From contig NZ_BBVD01000007.1 of the NCBI RefSeq assembly GCF_000964545.1, positions 1 to 64,000 of the forward strand: a stretch of 64,000 nucleotides of DNA, written 5' to 3'. Made by a program: the position numbers and the translations under genes. This stretch comes from Comamonas thiooxydans. GTDB taxonomy: Bacteria > Pseudomonadota > Gammaproteobacteria > Burkholderiales > Burkholderiaceae_C. The notes under the pieces were generated by a model. It saw only the letters and a list, made by a program, of their open reading frames with translations. It did no database searches and had not been told where the DNA came from. Positions 10,370 to 19,134 of the stretch are shown one piece after another (position 1 is the first letter of the stretch; the number at the start of each line of letters is the position of its first letter).

Positions 10370-10428
10370 AGATAAAAACAGCTGCTTGCGCTTATATATA
10401 AAGCACAAGCAGCTATTGTTTTTATATC
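10370..10428. terminator. Large inverted repeat between convergent genes (repeat family 2 copy)
   Basis: Long imperfect palindrome: GATAAAAACAGCTGCTTGCGCTT pairs with AAGCACAAGCAGCT-ATT-GTTTTTATATC around an AT-rich loop. It lies between corA (plus) and the dienelactone hydrolase gene (minus), whose stop is at 10427, and carries A and T tracts on the two sides, so it can serve as a bidirectional terminator. It also contains the AGCTGCTTGCGCTT word of the second dispersed repeat family. Confidence 0.7.
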
Positions 10429-11119
10429 AACCCAGATGCTGGGCGAAGAAGGCCAGAGTGCGCTCACCTGCCAACGCTGCAGCGGCTTCGTTGTAGGAGC
10501 CGCGCTGGTCGCAGTTGAAGCCATGGTCGGCTTCATAGACATGGACTTCCACCTTGGGCTGGGCCTTCTTGAAGGCTTCGACGGACTCAAGCGAGATGTA
10601 GTGATCCTTGCTGCCGAAATGGGCCAGCACCGGGCACAGCGCCAGACGGCTGGCTTCCAGCTCGCCCGTCATGCCGCCACCGTAATAGCAGACTGCAGCC
10701 GAGACGCTGGCCAGATTGCAGGCCGAGCGCCAGGTCATGAGGCCGCCCCAGCAAAAGCCCACCACGCCGATCTTGCCGCCAGGCACCAAAGTCGCCGCAT
10801 GGGCCACGGCAGCTTCCACATCGCGCAGCGCGCCCGGCTCGGGCAGGGCTTCTACCGCGGTCTTGAGCGCAAAGCCGGCCTTCATGTCTTCTTCGCTGTA
10901 ACCCAGCTCCACATCGGGCTTGACGCGGGCAAACATGGCGGGCGCCACGGCCACATAGCCCTGGGCTGCGTAGCGGTCTGCCACGGAGCGGATATGCGAG
11001 TTCACGCCGAAGATCTCCTGCAGCACCACGATGGCACCGCGTGCCTGGCCCTCGGGCATGGCCACATAAGCCGGGGTTTTTGCGCCATCCACGGCTGTCA
11101 GTTCAACAAAGCTGCCCAT
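10427..11119 (-). CDS. Dienelactone hydrolase family protein
   Basis: Cytoplasmic alpha/beta hydrolase, 230 residues. The catalytic triad is Cys123 (GFCWGG), Asp172 (GSKDHY) and His199 (EADHGFN), with Glu35 in LQEIFG as in carboxymethylenebutenolidase, which opens the dienelactone ring in chlorocatechol degradation. Many such homologues act on other lactones or esters, so the substrate is open; no aromatic pathway genes are nearby. Start chosen at 11119 because AAGGAG lies eight bases upstream; the frame is open a further six codons. Confidence 0.88.
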   Translation of the reverse strand: MGSFVELTAVDGAKTPAYVAMPEGQARGAIVVLQEIFGVNSHIRSVADRYAAQGYVAVAPAMFARVKPDVELGYSEEDMKAGFALKTAVEALPEPGALRDVEAAVAHAATLVPGGKIGVVGFCWGGLMTWRSACNLASVSAAVCYYGGGMTGELEASRLALCPVLAHFGSKDHYISLESVEAFKKAQPKVEVHVYEADHGFNCDQRGSYNEAAAALAGERTLAFFAQHLG

Positions 11120-11301
11120 TGCGAAGCTCCTTAACATGGTTCAAAAGGGAAATCCGCGACGCGGCCGCCAGCAATGCTGTAATGGCTGATGCCGCGTCGA
11201 TGATTCGGCCATTTTTTCACAGGAGTGTTGATGCAAGCTATCTCAGCCCCACAAAAGGCCGACAGTCGCAAGAAGCCCCCCATGCCAGGAGGCGAGCTGT
11301 A

Positions 11302-11949
11302 ATGGATATCAAGCCGTTGATCACTCTGGTCGCCATCATCAACCCGCTGGCCATCGTCCCGTTCTTCATCCACTACACGGCCGGCTTCGACGCCGAGCAG
11401 CGCTGGCAGACGATTCGCACCGCCGCCTTTGCCGCCTTCTGCGTGATTGCGGTCTGCGCCCTGCTGGGGCTGCAGATTCTGCAGTTCTTCAATATCTCGC
11501 TGCAAAGCTTTCAGGTCGGCGGCGGTCTGCTGCTGCTGATCAGCGCGATGAACATGCTCAACGCCCGTCCCGCCGAAGACCGCCCCAACAATGCCACGCT
11601 GGCAGCCGGCGTCGAAAAGGCCGCCGAGGGCAACAGCATTGCCGTCGTGCCGCTGACCATTCCGCTGCTGACCGGGCCTGCCGCCATGTCCACCGTGGTG
11701 ATCTATGCCGATCAGGCGCGCACCATCTGGCAGCATGTGGCGCTGGTCGGTTACGGCGTGGTGGTGGCCGCAGCCATCATGGTGTGCTTTTCATTGGCCC
11801 ACCCGATTGCCCGCGTACTGGGCAAGACCGGCATCAATGTGATGACCCGGCTCATGGGACTGATTCTGGCCGCGCTGGCCATCGAGGTGATGGCCGGCGG
11901 ACTGATCAAGATCTTCCCCATCCTGGCCTCCCCGGCGATATACCCTTAA
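11302..11949 (+). CDS. MarC family integral membrane protein
   Basis: 215 residues with six hydrophobic helices and the family signatures LIxLxxIINPLAIVPFF at the amino terminus and PLTIPLLTGPAAMS in the middle. The family (MarC/YhgN/YchE) is of unknown function despite its name; a link to multiple antibiotic resistance was withdrawn for E. coli MarC. The ATG has AGGAGG eight bases upstream (11288-11293). The frame is open upstream to 11041 but that part overlaps the divergent hydrolase gene and has no coding character. Confidence 0.88.
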   Translation: MDIKPLITLVAIINPLAIVPFFIHYTAGFDAEQRWQTIRTAAFAAFCVIAVCALLGLQILQFFNISLQSFQVGGGLLLLISAMNMLNARPAEDRPNNATLAAGVEKAAEGNSIAVVPLTIPLLTGPAAMSTVVIYADQARTIWQHVALVGYGVVVAAAIMVCFSLAHPIARVLGKTGINVMTRLMGLILAALAIEVMAGGLIKIFPILASPAIYP

Positions 11950-11961
11950 CCCAAAAAATAC

Positions 11962-12058
11962 TCCCCCTGAGCGGCTGCGCCGCTTCCCCCAAGGGGGACG
12001 GCAGCTTTGCTGCGCGGCGGCGCTTGCTCGCTGTCTCTCTCCTTAGCGCGCGCCAGTT
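11962..12058 (+). repeat. Structured 3'-end repeat, copy B
   Basis: Starts 13 bases after the marC stop, same orientation. 5' hairpin GCGGC/GCCGC, CCCCC and GGGGG tracts, and helix GGCAGC (12000-12005) with GCTGTC (12030-12035), one G-U pair, 24-base loop. The 3' part reads GCGCGCCAGTTTC as in copy E. Confidence 0.85.
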
Positions 12059-12556
12059 TCAGGCAGTTACCACTTCCATTTTTTCAGTTTCACCACAGGC
12101 ACCACCACAGCCAGTGATCGGCTCTGCAGGCAAAGCCTCGGGCACCAGCACCGCGCCGGTCACCGGGTCAAAGCCCGCGCGGCGCATATGCAGGGCCAGG
12201 GCGGCATCCATGTTCTGCGCATGGTGGCTGAACCACGGGCCCAGCTCGGCCGCCATATGGCGGATCGTGGCCAGATCGCCCTGCCCGCCCTTGACCGCCC
12301 CCTCGCGCAGCACGGCCAGCACCACCTTGTGCTGCTGGCTGTGGCAGTTGCCCGTGGCAAAGCCCGTGGTCTGCATCCAGCGGTCTTCCTGATCGAAGTG
12401 CTGCTGGGTATGGGCAATCAGCTCGTCCCAGAGCGCGCACAGCTGCTCGTCGCCCGCAGCTTCCACCTGGGCCAGCAGGGTGACGAACTCTTCATGCACC
12501 GCGTCCATGACGGGAAAATCCAGGATGAGAGCGGCATTCCATTCGAGGCTGGCCAT
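12059..12556 (-). CDS. Hemerythrin-like oxygen/metal-binding protein
   Basis: 165 residues. The di-iron ligand pattern of bacteriohemerythrin is present: His in DAVHEEF, HTQQHFDQED with the bridging Glu, HSQQH and HHAQNMD. Such proteins bind O2 reversibly or sense and store it. A Cys-containing C-terminal tail (GCGGACGETEK) is an extra. The start at 12556 has AAGGAA upstream; the frame is open 40 codons further, but without family similarity. Monocistronic by layout, between the marC repeat and a terminator. Confidence 0.87.
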   Translation of the reverse strand: MASLEWNAALILDFPVMDAVHEEFVTLLAQVEAAGDEQLCALWDELIAHTQQHFDQEDRWMQTTGFATGNCHSQQHKVVLAVLREGAVKGGQGDLATIRHMAAELGPWFSHHAQNMDAALALHMRRAGFDPVTGAVLVPEALPAEPITGCGGACGETEKMEVVTA

Positions 12557-12673
12557 GGCAGTTCCTTGTGCGAGGTTGAGGAACTGGCAGCTTAAGAACA
12601 AGGCCCGGCCCGGCCATTGACCCACATCAGCAAAGCAGCTGCCCGCAAGTAACCAGGACTTGCCCGGAATCAA

Positions 12674-12698
12674 CAAAGCCCTGCATGGCAGGGCTTTG
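12674..12698 (-). terminator. Hairpin at the end of the MCE operon
   Basis: Perfect 11-bp stem CAAAGCCCTGC/GCAGGGCTTTG with a three-base loop, 31 bases after the lipoprotein stop on the minus strand. The following T stretch is weak (TTGATT). Confidence 0.65.
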
Positions 12699-12728
12699 GG
12701 AGCGGAAATGCCTGGGACTGGTCAGGCC

Positions 12729-13412
12729 CTAGCGCCCGTAACCCTGCAACCAGCGGCTGAGCTGGACAGCCGCCTCATCCACCGCGCGTGCCATGGCCTG
12801 GGCACCGCCGGCTGCGTCGGCCGAGGCAGCCGGAACCTCGACCGTGAACACCTTCTGGCCCAGCAACTGGTTGCCTGCACTCTCGCCGACACCGATCAGG
12901 CTGGCGCTCAGGCGCAGCAGCGCACGGCTGTTGCTGGCGTTGTCGAAGACCTGGTTGAACTCGTCCACCGTCACGCGCAGCTGCGCAATCGAGCGCTTGT
13001 CGGCCAACAGGGGGCGGACATTGTCCTTGCCCGAAAGCACGGGGCGCTCCAGCCCCAGACGCATGCGCAGACGCTGCTCCACCATCTGGGCGGGAGGCAG
13101 GCTCCAGCGCGCGTTCTGGTAGGCACGCAGTTGCTGGCTGTCGCTGTAGTTCAGACGGTAGAACATGGCCGTCAGGCCCTCAGGCAACCCCGGCGCCTGG
13201 ACTTCGGCCAGCACCAGAGGCACCGGCGCCGCCAAAGGGGCGGCTGCGTTCGCGGCCGGCGCGGCCAGGTCGGCCACGCCCAGGTCATAGCGCACCGGCT
13301 GCGTGGGCGCCGTGGGCAGGCCCGAGCAGGCGGCGAGCGCCAGTACCAGGGAAGAAGCGCCCAGCAATCGCCATGCTCCGCGGCCGGTGAGTGAAGTCTT
13401 TGTGTCTGCCAT
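12729..13412 (-). CDS. ABC-type transport auxiliary lipoprotein (PqiC/YmbA type)
   Basis: Outer-membrane-directed lipoprotein, 227 residues. The signal peptide ends in the lipobox LALAAC, with Cys29 as the lipidated residue. The rest matches the YmbA/PqiC family, which docks MCE lipid bridges to the outer membrane. Last gene of the operon mlaE-like, ATPase, MCE protein, lipoprotein. Start at 13412 with AAAGGAAT upstream; the longer open frame (to 13652) overlaps the MCE gene and is spurious. Confidence 0.88.
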   Translation of the reverse strand: MADTKTSLTGRGAWRLLGASSLVLALAACSGLPTAPTQPVRYDLGVADLAAPAANAAAPLAAPVPLVLAEVQAPGLPEGLTAMFYRLNYSDSQQLRAYQNARWSLPPAQMVEQRLRMRLGLERPVLSGKDNVRPLLADKRSIAQLRVTVDEFNQVFDNASNSRALLRLSASLIGVGESAGNQLLGQKVFTVEVPAASADAAGGAQAMARAVDEAAVQLSRWLQGYGR

Positions 13413-13518
13413 ATTGATTCCTTTGGGACTTAGGCCAGCCAGGCTGGGCAGCAGGCATTTCCATCGAAAAACAGCCTGCCTGATCCGAATTGGCGCAAGT
13501 CGTGTCCTTGTTGCGGGT

Positions 13519-14466
13519 TCATTTGGCCGGAGCCACGAACCCTGGCTCGCCGGGGCCTGGCAAGCCCATTCCCTGGCCGTAGATGACGGATTGCGGGTTG
13601 TCATTGAAGCGGCCCGCGGCCGCGCCCATGGTGCGCGCGGCGCGCGAGACATCGTCAGCCGCGCCGTTCATGCGCGGCAAGGTGCTGCGCCCCAGCGACT
13701 CGGCCGCCTGCGACAGGGCCTGCGTGCCCTCGGCAATCTGCTGCAGCGGGCCGTCGGGGGCATTGACCTTGCGCACGGTCTGTTGCAGATCGGTCGCCAC
13801 GCCCGTGGCGGCATTGCCGGCCTTGGTAAGGGACTGCAGGGTCTGGTGCGCATCTGCCGTGATCTGTGGAAAGTCCTTGGCCGTCTTGTTCATGGTCTCG
13901 GCCAGATCCTTGATCCCGCCGGATGCGGCAGCGATATTGTCGAGCGCCACGCTCACCCGCTTCTGGTTGTCCTCACCCAGCATGGCATTGAGGCGGCGTG
14001 AAATTTCGTCAACCCGCTCCAGCAGCACCGGCCCCTGGTCGGCCAGCATGTTCAGCGGCGATGACTTCATGGGCAGGCGCGGCAGGCCGCTGGGCCCGGG
14101 CTTGAGCGGTTGCGAAGACTTGCTGTCATCGTCGAGCTGGATATGTGCCAGACCCGTCACTCCCTGATAGCCGAGCTGGGCGTAGGTGGCCGGCGTGACC
14201 GGCGTGTCCTCGCCCACGGCAATGCGAATCAGCACATTGCCAGGAATCTGCGGGTCAAAGCCGATGCGCACCACCTTGCCCACGGGCACGCCCTTGTAGC
14301 GCACCGTGGCCTGGGGCTGCAGGCCGCTGACTCCGTCCTTGGTGGACATTTCATAGAGCTGGTATTCGCGGTTGTCGCGCGTCAGCCAGACAGCCAGCCC
14401 TGCCAGCAGGGTCGCCACCACCAGCACGAAGATGCCGGCAGCCATGGCATGGGACTTGTTTTCCAT
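13519..14466 (-). CDS. MCE domain protein (MlaD family)
   Basis: Periplasmic lipid-binding subunit anchored by one N-terminal helix (residues about 9-28). The MCE domain follows, with YKGVPVGKVVRIGFDP and LGYQGVTGLAHIQLDDD as recognisable stretches, and a long helical C-terminal region predicted to form the tunnel or needle of hexameric MCE rings. 315 residues, longer than E. coli MlaD (183) and more like single-MCE Ttg2C/PqiB-type relatives. Its ATG overlaps the stop of the ATPase gene by one base (TGATG), indicating translational coupling. Confidence 0.9.
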   Translation of the reverse strand: MENKSHAMAAGIFVLVVATLLAGLAVWLTRDNREYQLYEMSTKDGVSGLQPQATVRYKGVPVGKVVRIGFDPQIPGNVLIRIAVGEDTPVTPATYAQLGYQGVTGLAHIQLDDDSKSSQPLKPGPSGLPRLPMKSSPLNMLADQGPVLLERVDEISRRLNAMLGEDNQKRVSVALDNIAAASGGIKDLAETMNKTAKDFPQITADAHQTLQSLTKAGNAATGVATDLQQTVRKVNAPDGPLQQIAEGTQALSQAAESLGRSTLPRMNGAADDVSRAARTMGAAAGRFNDNPQSVIYGQGMGLPGPGEPGFVAPAK

Positions 14467-15326
14467 CAGCTTTCCTCTGCGGCCACGCCGCCTTGCACCG
14501 GGGCCATGGCACGGCGGCCACGCTCTCCCTGGAAGAAATGTTCAATAAACGGGTGCTTGATCCTGGCCACGTCGCGCGGGGCTCCGGTGAACAGCACTTT
14601 TTTCTCGGCCAGCACGGCCACGCGCGTGGACAGCGCGAACAGCGTATCCAGATCGTGGGTGACCATGATCACGGTCAGGCCCAGCTCGGCATGGATATCG
14701 CGCAGCAGCTCACAGAACTCGTCCGAGCCCTTGGGGTCCAGCCCCGCTGTGGGTTCGTCGAGCAGCAGCAGCGGCGGATCCATCATCAGTGCACGCGCCA
14801 GCGCCACACGCTTGATCATGCCGCCCGACAGGTCTGCAGGCATGCGCGAGGCATGCTCGGGCTTGAGGCCCACCATCTGTAGCTTGACCATGGCCGCATC
14901 GCGCACCACGGCATCGGACAGGGTGCCCTGCTCACGCAGCGCAAATGCGATGTTGTCGAGCACGTTGAAGGCCGAGTACAGCGCCCCTTGCTGGAACAGC
15001 ATGCCCACCTGACTCGCCGCCAGCTCGCCGCTGATGACCTCGCGCGAGGGCCGGCCATCCACGGTCACCGTGCCGCGCGATGGCGAGAGCAGCCCCAGTA
15101 TCTGGCGCAGCAGCACCGTCTTGCCCGTGCCGGAGCCGCCCACCAAGGCAAGAATCTCGCCCGGGTAGACATCGAAGTTCAAGTCCTGGTGCACGGCAAA
15201 GCGCGACTCGCCCTCGCCGAACTCGGTCCACAGGTCCACTGCCTGCACCAGCGGCTTCACATCCTGCGGCGGCGCGTAATCGCCCACGGCACCCTCGATA
15301 CGGCGGTTGTGCATCACCTCTGTCAT
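14466..15326 (-). CDS. ABC transporter ATP-binding protein of the MCE system
   Basis: MlaF-type ATPase, 286 residues. Walker A GGSGTGKT at 63-70, signature LSGGMIKR and Walker B LLLLDEPTAGLDP downstream, D-loop and H-loop (MVTHD) present. It powers phospholipid movement between the inner membrane permease and the MCE ring. I start at the ATG at 15326; another in-frame ATG five codons later is possible, since neither has a strong ribosome binding site. Separated from the permease gene by repeat copy C, and coupled to the MCE gene by a one-base overlap. Confidence 0.93.
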   Translation of the reverse strand: MTEVMHNRRIEGAVGDYAPPQDVKPLVQAVDLWTEFGEGESRFAVHQDLNFDVYPGEILALVGGSGTGKTVLLRQILGLLSPSRGTVTVDGRPSREVISGELAASQVGMLFQQGALYSAFNVLDNIAFALREQGTLSDAVVRDAAMVKLQMVGLKPEHASRMPADLSGGMIKRVALARALMMDPPLLLLDEPTAGLDPKGSDEFCELLRDIHAELGLTVIMVTHDLDTLFALSTRVAVLAEKKVLFTGAPRDVARIKHPFIEHFFQGERGRRAMAPVQGGVAAEES

Positions 15327-15348
15327 TTGCGTGCCCCCCGCTCCACGA

Positions 15349-15443
15349 GGCTGGCGCGACCCAAGCCAGAGACGCCGAGCAAGGGCCGCCCCGCAGCGAA
15401 GGTGTCGTCCCCTTGGGGGGAAGCGGCGAAGCCGCACAGGGGG
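15349..15443 (-). repeat. Structured 3'-end repeat, copy C
   Basis: Read on the minus strand it starts nine bases after the permease stop, in the permease orientation. 5' hairpin GCGGC/GCCGC and helix GACACC (rc of 15401-15406) with GGCGTC (rc of 15371-15376), 24-base loop, one A-C mismatch. It lies inside the MCE operon, between permease and ATPase genes. Confidence 0.85.
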
Positions 15444-15452
15444 TAGTTCATC

Positions 15453-16580
15453 CTAAAAGCCCACGTTTCTGAAGAGGATGGCGAAAATGGCATCCACGAT
15501 GATGACCATGGTGATGGATGACACCACCGCCGCCGTGGTGCCACGCCCCAGGCTCTGGGTATTGGGCTCTACCTTCAGGCCCCAGTGGCAGCCGATCAGG
15601 GCGATCAGCACGCCAAACACCACGGACTTGCCCATGGCCAGCACCAGATTGCCGATCTTCACGGCCGCAGGCAGGCTTTGCACGAAATAGGAGGGCGTGA
15701 TGTCCATGGTCAGGTCCGCCGCGACCATGCCGCCAGCCAGTGCCGCAAGAATGGTCCACAACGCCACCAGCGGCATGGACACGGCCAGCGCCAGCGCACG
15801 TGGCAGCACCAGCCGGTAGCCCTGGGAAATGCCCATGACCTGCATGGCGTCGAGCTCTTCGGTCACGCGCATCACGCCGATCTGCGCCGTGATGGCCGAG
15901 CCGCTGCGCCCAGCCACCAGAATCGCCGCCAGCAGCGGCCCGAGTTCGCGGATCAGCGAAATGCCAAGAATGTTGACGATAAAGGATTCGGCCCCGAACT
16001 GGCGCAACTGCAGCGCCATCAGATAGGCCAGCACCACGCCGATCAGAAAGCCGACGAGCGCCGTGATCGGCAAGGCTGTCGCCCCCGTCGCATAGAGGTG
16101 GCCCGAAATATCGCGCCATGGGCCACGAAACGGATTGCGCAGCAAGCGCAGGCAGTCCAGCAGCAACTGACCGACCAGTTGGATCAAGTTGGAAAAGTGC
16201 CCGCAGGCATCGATCACCATCTGGCCCAGTCGATTGACCTCGCACATCCATCCCGAGGGCTCGGGCTTGGACTCGGGCACTTCGCTGAACCTGGCCACAC
16301 GCTCCAGCATGGAGCGCTGGGTCTTGGTCGTCAGCAAGTGGGCCGGCCAGGCCTTGCCCCATTGCTCCCACAGCAGCTGCGCACCGATATGGTCGAACCA
16401 GACCATTTGCTGCAAATCCCAGGCCGCGCCCTTGGGCACCGCCCTGATCTGCGGCGCCAGCCGGCGCCAGATATGGCGGTCGCCCAGCTCTGCTGCACTC
16501 CAGCGGCCCACAGGCACGGCCCATTGCTGACCCTCGCGGGACTGCAGCGGACATTGAGGTAGTTGGTCTGAGCTGGACAA
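15453..16580 (-). CDS. MlaE family permease of the MCE system (with N-terminal STAS-like part)
   Basis: Inner-membrane permease, about 375 residues. The C-terminal 250 residues are a clear MlaE domain (GFLIGVVLAYLMALQLRQFG, then ELGPLLAAILVAGRSGSAI with the family's conserved RSGSAI). The first 120 residues look like a fused soluble STAS/MlaB-like domain. The start is uncertain: I favour a TTG at 16580 with AGGAAG seven bases upstream; the frame is open to an ATG at 16667 but the extra 29 residues are Arg/Pro-rich and have no ribosome binding site. Confidence 0.88.
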   Translation of the reverse strand: MSSSDQLPQCPLQSREGQQWAVPVGRWSAAELGDRHIWRRLAPQIRAVPKGAAWDLQQMVWFDHIGAQLLWEQWGKAWPAHLLTTKTQRSMLERVARFSEVPESKPEPSGWMCEVNRLGQMVIDACGHFSNLIQLVGQLLLDCLRLLRNPFRGPWRDISGHLYATGATALPITALVGFLIGVVLAYLMALQLRQFGAESFIVNILGISLIRELGPLLAAILVAGRSGSAITAQIGVMRVTEELDAMQVMGISQGYRLVLPRALALAVSMPLVALWTILAALAGGMVAADLTMDITPSYFVQSLPAAVKIGNLVLAMGKSVVFGVLIALIGCHWGLKVEPNTQSLGRGTTAAVVSSITMVIIVDAIFAILFRNVGF

Positions 16581-16892
16581 AGAAAAGCTTCCTAGAACTT
16601 GAGGGAGGCGGGCTGGCCGCAGGGGCCAGCATAACGCGCCACGCGGGGAACATGCCAAGCGCAGCACGTAGGCCGCTGCCGCATGCCACGTAATGATAGC
16701 GTTGCAATTTTTATCAAAAATCCGCGAAAGTCAAAACCAGCACTGCGCCGACAGCTTCCAAAACAGGAGTATGCGAGCGCTTTCCCTATCGACACCCGCA
16801 AGCTCATCACACCTAATGAACCAGCCTTTTTGCCCATGACTGCCTGATGCTCTGGCCTCTGCGCCTAGCTGTACCGGCCTTTTGATCTGCCC
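16581..16892. other. Intergenic region between divergent permease and GMC genes
   Basis: About 310 bases without a supportable gene. It should hold divergent promoters for the MCE operon (minus) and the GMC oxidoreductase (plus). The most AT-rich part is 16690-16730. I see no clear -35/-10 pair, riboswitch or repeat. Confidence 0.4.
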
Positions 16893-18560
16893 ATGAGTGA
16901 TACCCAGTTCGACTACATCGTCATCGGCGGAGGCACAGCAGGTTCGCTGCTGTGCAACCGTCTCACCCGCAACAAGAATCACCGGATTCTGCTGATCGAA
17001 GCCGGCGGCAAGGATGACTACCACTGGATCCATATCCCCGTCGGCTATCTCTATTGCATAGGCAACCCGCGCACCGACTGGCTCTATCAGACCGAGCCCG
17101 ACCCCGGCCTCAACGGTCGCAGCCTGCGCTACCCGCGCGGCAAGACACTGGGCGGCTGCTCCAGCATCAACGGCATGATCTATATGCGCGGCCAGGCCCG
17201 CGACTACGAGCAATGGGCCGAGCTGACCGGCGACGACACCTGGCGCTGGGAGCAGGTCCTGCCGGCCTTCAAACAGCATGAAGACCATTGGCGTCTCGAC
17301 GCCGTCGGCAGCGCCAGCGAAGAATTCATGCGCCTGCACGGCAGCAAGAGCACCGGCGGCAGCGGCGAGTGGCGCGTGGAGAAGCAGCGTCTGCGCTGGG
17401 ACATACTCGACGCCTTTGCCCAGGCCGCGCAGCAGGCAGGCATTCCTGCCACCGACGACTTCAACCGCGGCTGCAACGAGGGCGTGGGCTACTTTGAAGT
17501 CAATCAGAAGTCAGGTCTGCGCTGGAACACTGCCAAGGCATTTCTGCGCCCCACCTGCTACGGCCGTCCCAACTTCGAGATGTGGACCCGCGCCCAGGTG
17601 CGCCGGCTGATTCTGGAAGATCTGCCGGACGGCAGCCAGCGCTGCACCGGCGCCGAAGTCTGGACCGGAGAGGAGATGGTGACTGTGCAGGCCGGGCGCG
17701 AGGTGCTGCTCTGCGCGGGAGCGGTCAACTCGCCGCATATCCTGCAGTTGTCGGGCATAGGCCCCGGCGAATTGCTGCAGCGCCATGGGATGGCTGTGCG
17801 CCGCGATCTGCCCGGCGTGGGAGCCAATCTGCAGGACCATCTACAAATCCGCTCGGTCTACAAGGTGCAGAACGCCAAGACGCTCAACACCATGGCCGGC
17901 AGTCTCTGGGGCAAGGCGGCCATCGCCCTGGAATACGCACTCAAGCGCAGCGGCCCCATGAGCATGGCGCCTTCGCAACTCGGTGCCTTTACACGCAGCA
18001 ATCCGGCGTTGGCCCACCCCAATCTGGAATATCACGTGCAGCCGCTGTCGCTGGATGCCTTTGGCGAGCCGCTGCACGACTTTGCCGCCTTCACCGCCAG
18101 CGTCTGCAACCTCAACCCCAGCAGCCGCGGCACGGTGCAACTGCAAAGCGCGGATTTCCGCCAGGCTCCGGCCATTGCACCCCATTACCTATCCACGGCA
18201 GAAGACCGGCAGGTGGCGGCAGACAGCCTGCGCGTCACGCGGCGCATCGTCAGCCAGCCGGCGCTTGCGCGCTTCCAACCCGAAGAGTTCAAACCCGGTG
18301 CTCAATACCAGAGCGACGAAGAGCTGGCGCGTCTGGCCGGTGATATCGCCACCACCATCTTCCACCCCGTAGGCACGACCAAGATGGGACGCGCCGACGA
18401 CCCGATGGCAGTCCTGGACAGCCGTTTCAAGGTGCGAGGCGTGCAGGGTCTGCGCGTGGTCGATGCCGGCGCCATGCCCACCATCACCAGCGGCAATACC
18501 AACAGCCCGACGCTGATGATGGCCGAGAAGGCGGCGCAGTGGATTCGTGACGCGACCTGA
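16893..18560 (+). CDS. GMC family flavin-dependent oxidoreductase (choline dehydrogenase-like)
   Basis: FAD enzyme of the glucose-methanol-choline family, 555 residues, probably membrane-associated through quinone use. The dinucleotide-binding motif is GGGTAG (12-17), RYPRGKTLGGCSSING is the first GMC signature (about 75-90), GAVNSPHILQLSGIGP the second, and the C-terminal block TIFHPVGTTKMG and NTNSPTLMMAEKAA carries the catalytic His and Asn. Such enzymes oxidise alcohols; betA-type choline genes (betB, betI) are absent nearby, so the substrate is open. No Shine-Dalgarno is seen before the ATG. Confidence 0.9.
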   Translation: MSDTQFDYIVIGGGTAGSLLCNRLTRNKNHRILLIEAGGKDDYHWIHIPVGYLYCIGNPRTDWLYQTEPDPGLNGRSLRYPRGKTLGGCSSINGMIYMRGQARDYEQWAELTGDDTWRWEQVLPAFKQHEDHWRLDAVGSASEEFMRLHGSKSTGGSGEWRVEKQRLRWDILDAFAQAAQQAGIPATDDFNRGCNEGVGYFEVNQKSGLRWNTAKAFLRPTCYGRPNFEMWTRAQVRRLILEDLPDGSQRCTGAEVWTGEEMVTVQAGREVLLCAGAVNSPHILQLSGIGPGELLQRHGMAVRRDLPGVGANLQDHLQIRSVYKVQNAKTLNTMAGSLWGKAAIALEYALKRSGPMSMAPSQLGAFTRSNPALAHPNLEYHVQPLSLDAFGEPLHDFAAFTASVCNLNPSSRGTVQLQSADFRQAPAIAPHYLSTAEDRQVAADSLRVTRRIVSQPALARFQPEEFKPGAQYQSDEELARLAGDIATTIFHPVGTTKMGRADDPMAVLDSRFKVRGVQGLRVVDAGAMPTITSGNTNSPTLMMAEKAAQWIRDAT

Positions 18561-18793
18561 AAAACGGCCTCTCGAAAAGCCGAGCGATTCACTGCGAAAA
18601 GCCCGTCAGCGCCCGAAATTCGCTCTGGAGCGCAACGTCTGTCCGAGCGGAAGAATTCCGCGCGGCGTCATGCCCCATGAATCAAAGCCCTCAGAGATCT
18701 TTTGCTTATAAGCATATGACGCTATTGTTTTTGAAATATCTCAAAACTCATAAGGATGTCACGAAACTTTCTGATTCATTTGTCAGACGTTTT
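18561..18793. other. Intergenic region after the GMC gene
   Basis: No gene supported. Contains an AT-rich patch (18695-18745) with GCTTATAAGC and CGCTATTGTTTTTG, loosely like the second dispersed repeat family. Upstream flank of the small RNA candidate. Confidence 0.4.
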
Positions 18794-18802
18794 TGATATA
18801 AC
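18794..18802 (+). promoter_or_regulatory. Extended -10 element before the small RNA candidate
   Basis: TGATATAAC fits the extended -10 pattern TGnTATAAT with one difference. No good -35 is found at 16-18 bases, which extended -10 promoters can tolerate. Predicted transcription start is near 18809. Confidence 0.5.
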
Positions 18803-18808
18803 CCAAGG

Positions 18809-18974
18809 GAATTCCCCAATGCACCACACAGGTGCAGCCCTTACATTCTCGTCACTCTCGCTGCTCCACGAAGCAGCATGGAGGGCCGAGGAGACAACTC
18901 GACACAACCAGACCAATACATATAAAAGCATCAAAGATGCGTTCAAAAGCGCCCCACAGTGGGCGCTTTTTTTA
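18809..18974 (+). ncRNA. Candidate small RNA with terminator, unknown family
   Basis: A transcript of about 165 bases is suggested by an extended -10 element and an intrinsic terminator (18946-18974: AAAGCGCCC/GGGCGCTTT then T7). Between them are four more small hairpins: GCACC/GGTGC (18821-18835), GCTGCT/AGCAGC (18860-18877), CGAG/CTCG (18887-18901) and GCATC/GATGC (18928-18940). The one open frame through it runs across the terminator and has no ribosome binding site. I do not recognise it as 6S, tmRNA, RNase P or SRP RNA. It could also be a leader of the TSUP gene at 19135, ended by attenuation. Confidence 0.5.
18946..18974 (+). terminator. Intrinsic terminator
   Basis: Nine-bp stem AAAGCGCCC/GGGCGCTTT with six-base loop, followed by seven T. 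No gene on the plus strand ends near it (GMC stop is 386 bases upstream), which is the main reason to propose the small RNA. Confidence 0.9.
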
Positions 18975-19134
18975 TGCCTGCGCACAGGCTTGAGGCAGCG
19001 GTGCGACAATGCCGGCGCCATCCTCGGGCATTCAAGCCCGCTCTCTCCCTGGCTTCTTCATCCCGCCTCCGGCAGCGCCGCCCAGCGGCAACGCGCGTTG
19101 CTCACGGCATGCACCAATTGCAGGCATTTGCTCC

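Noticed and set aside
11041..11301. N-terminal extension of MarC
   Set aside because: The extension overlaps the divergent hydrolase start region and the internal ATG has a perfect AGGAGG site.
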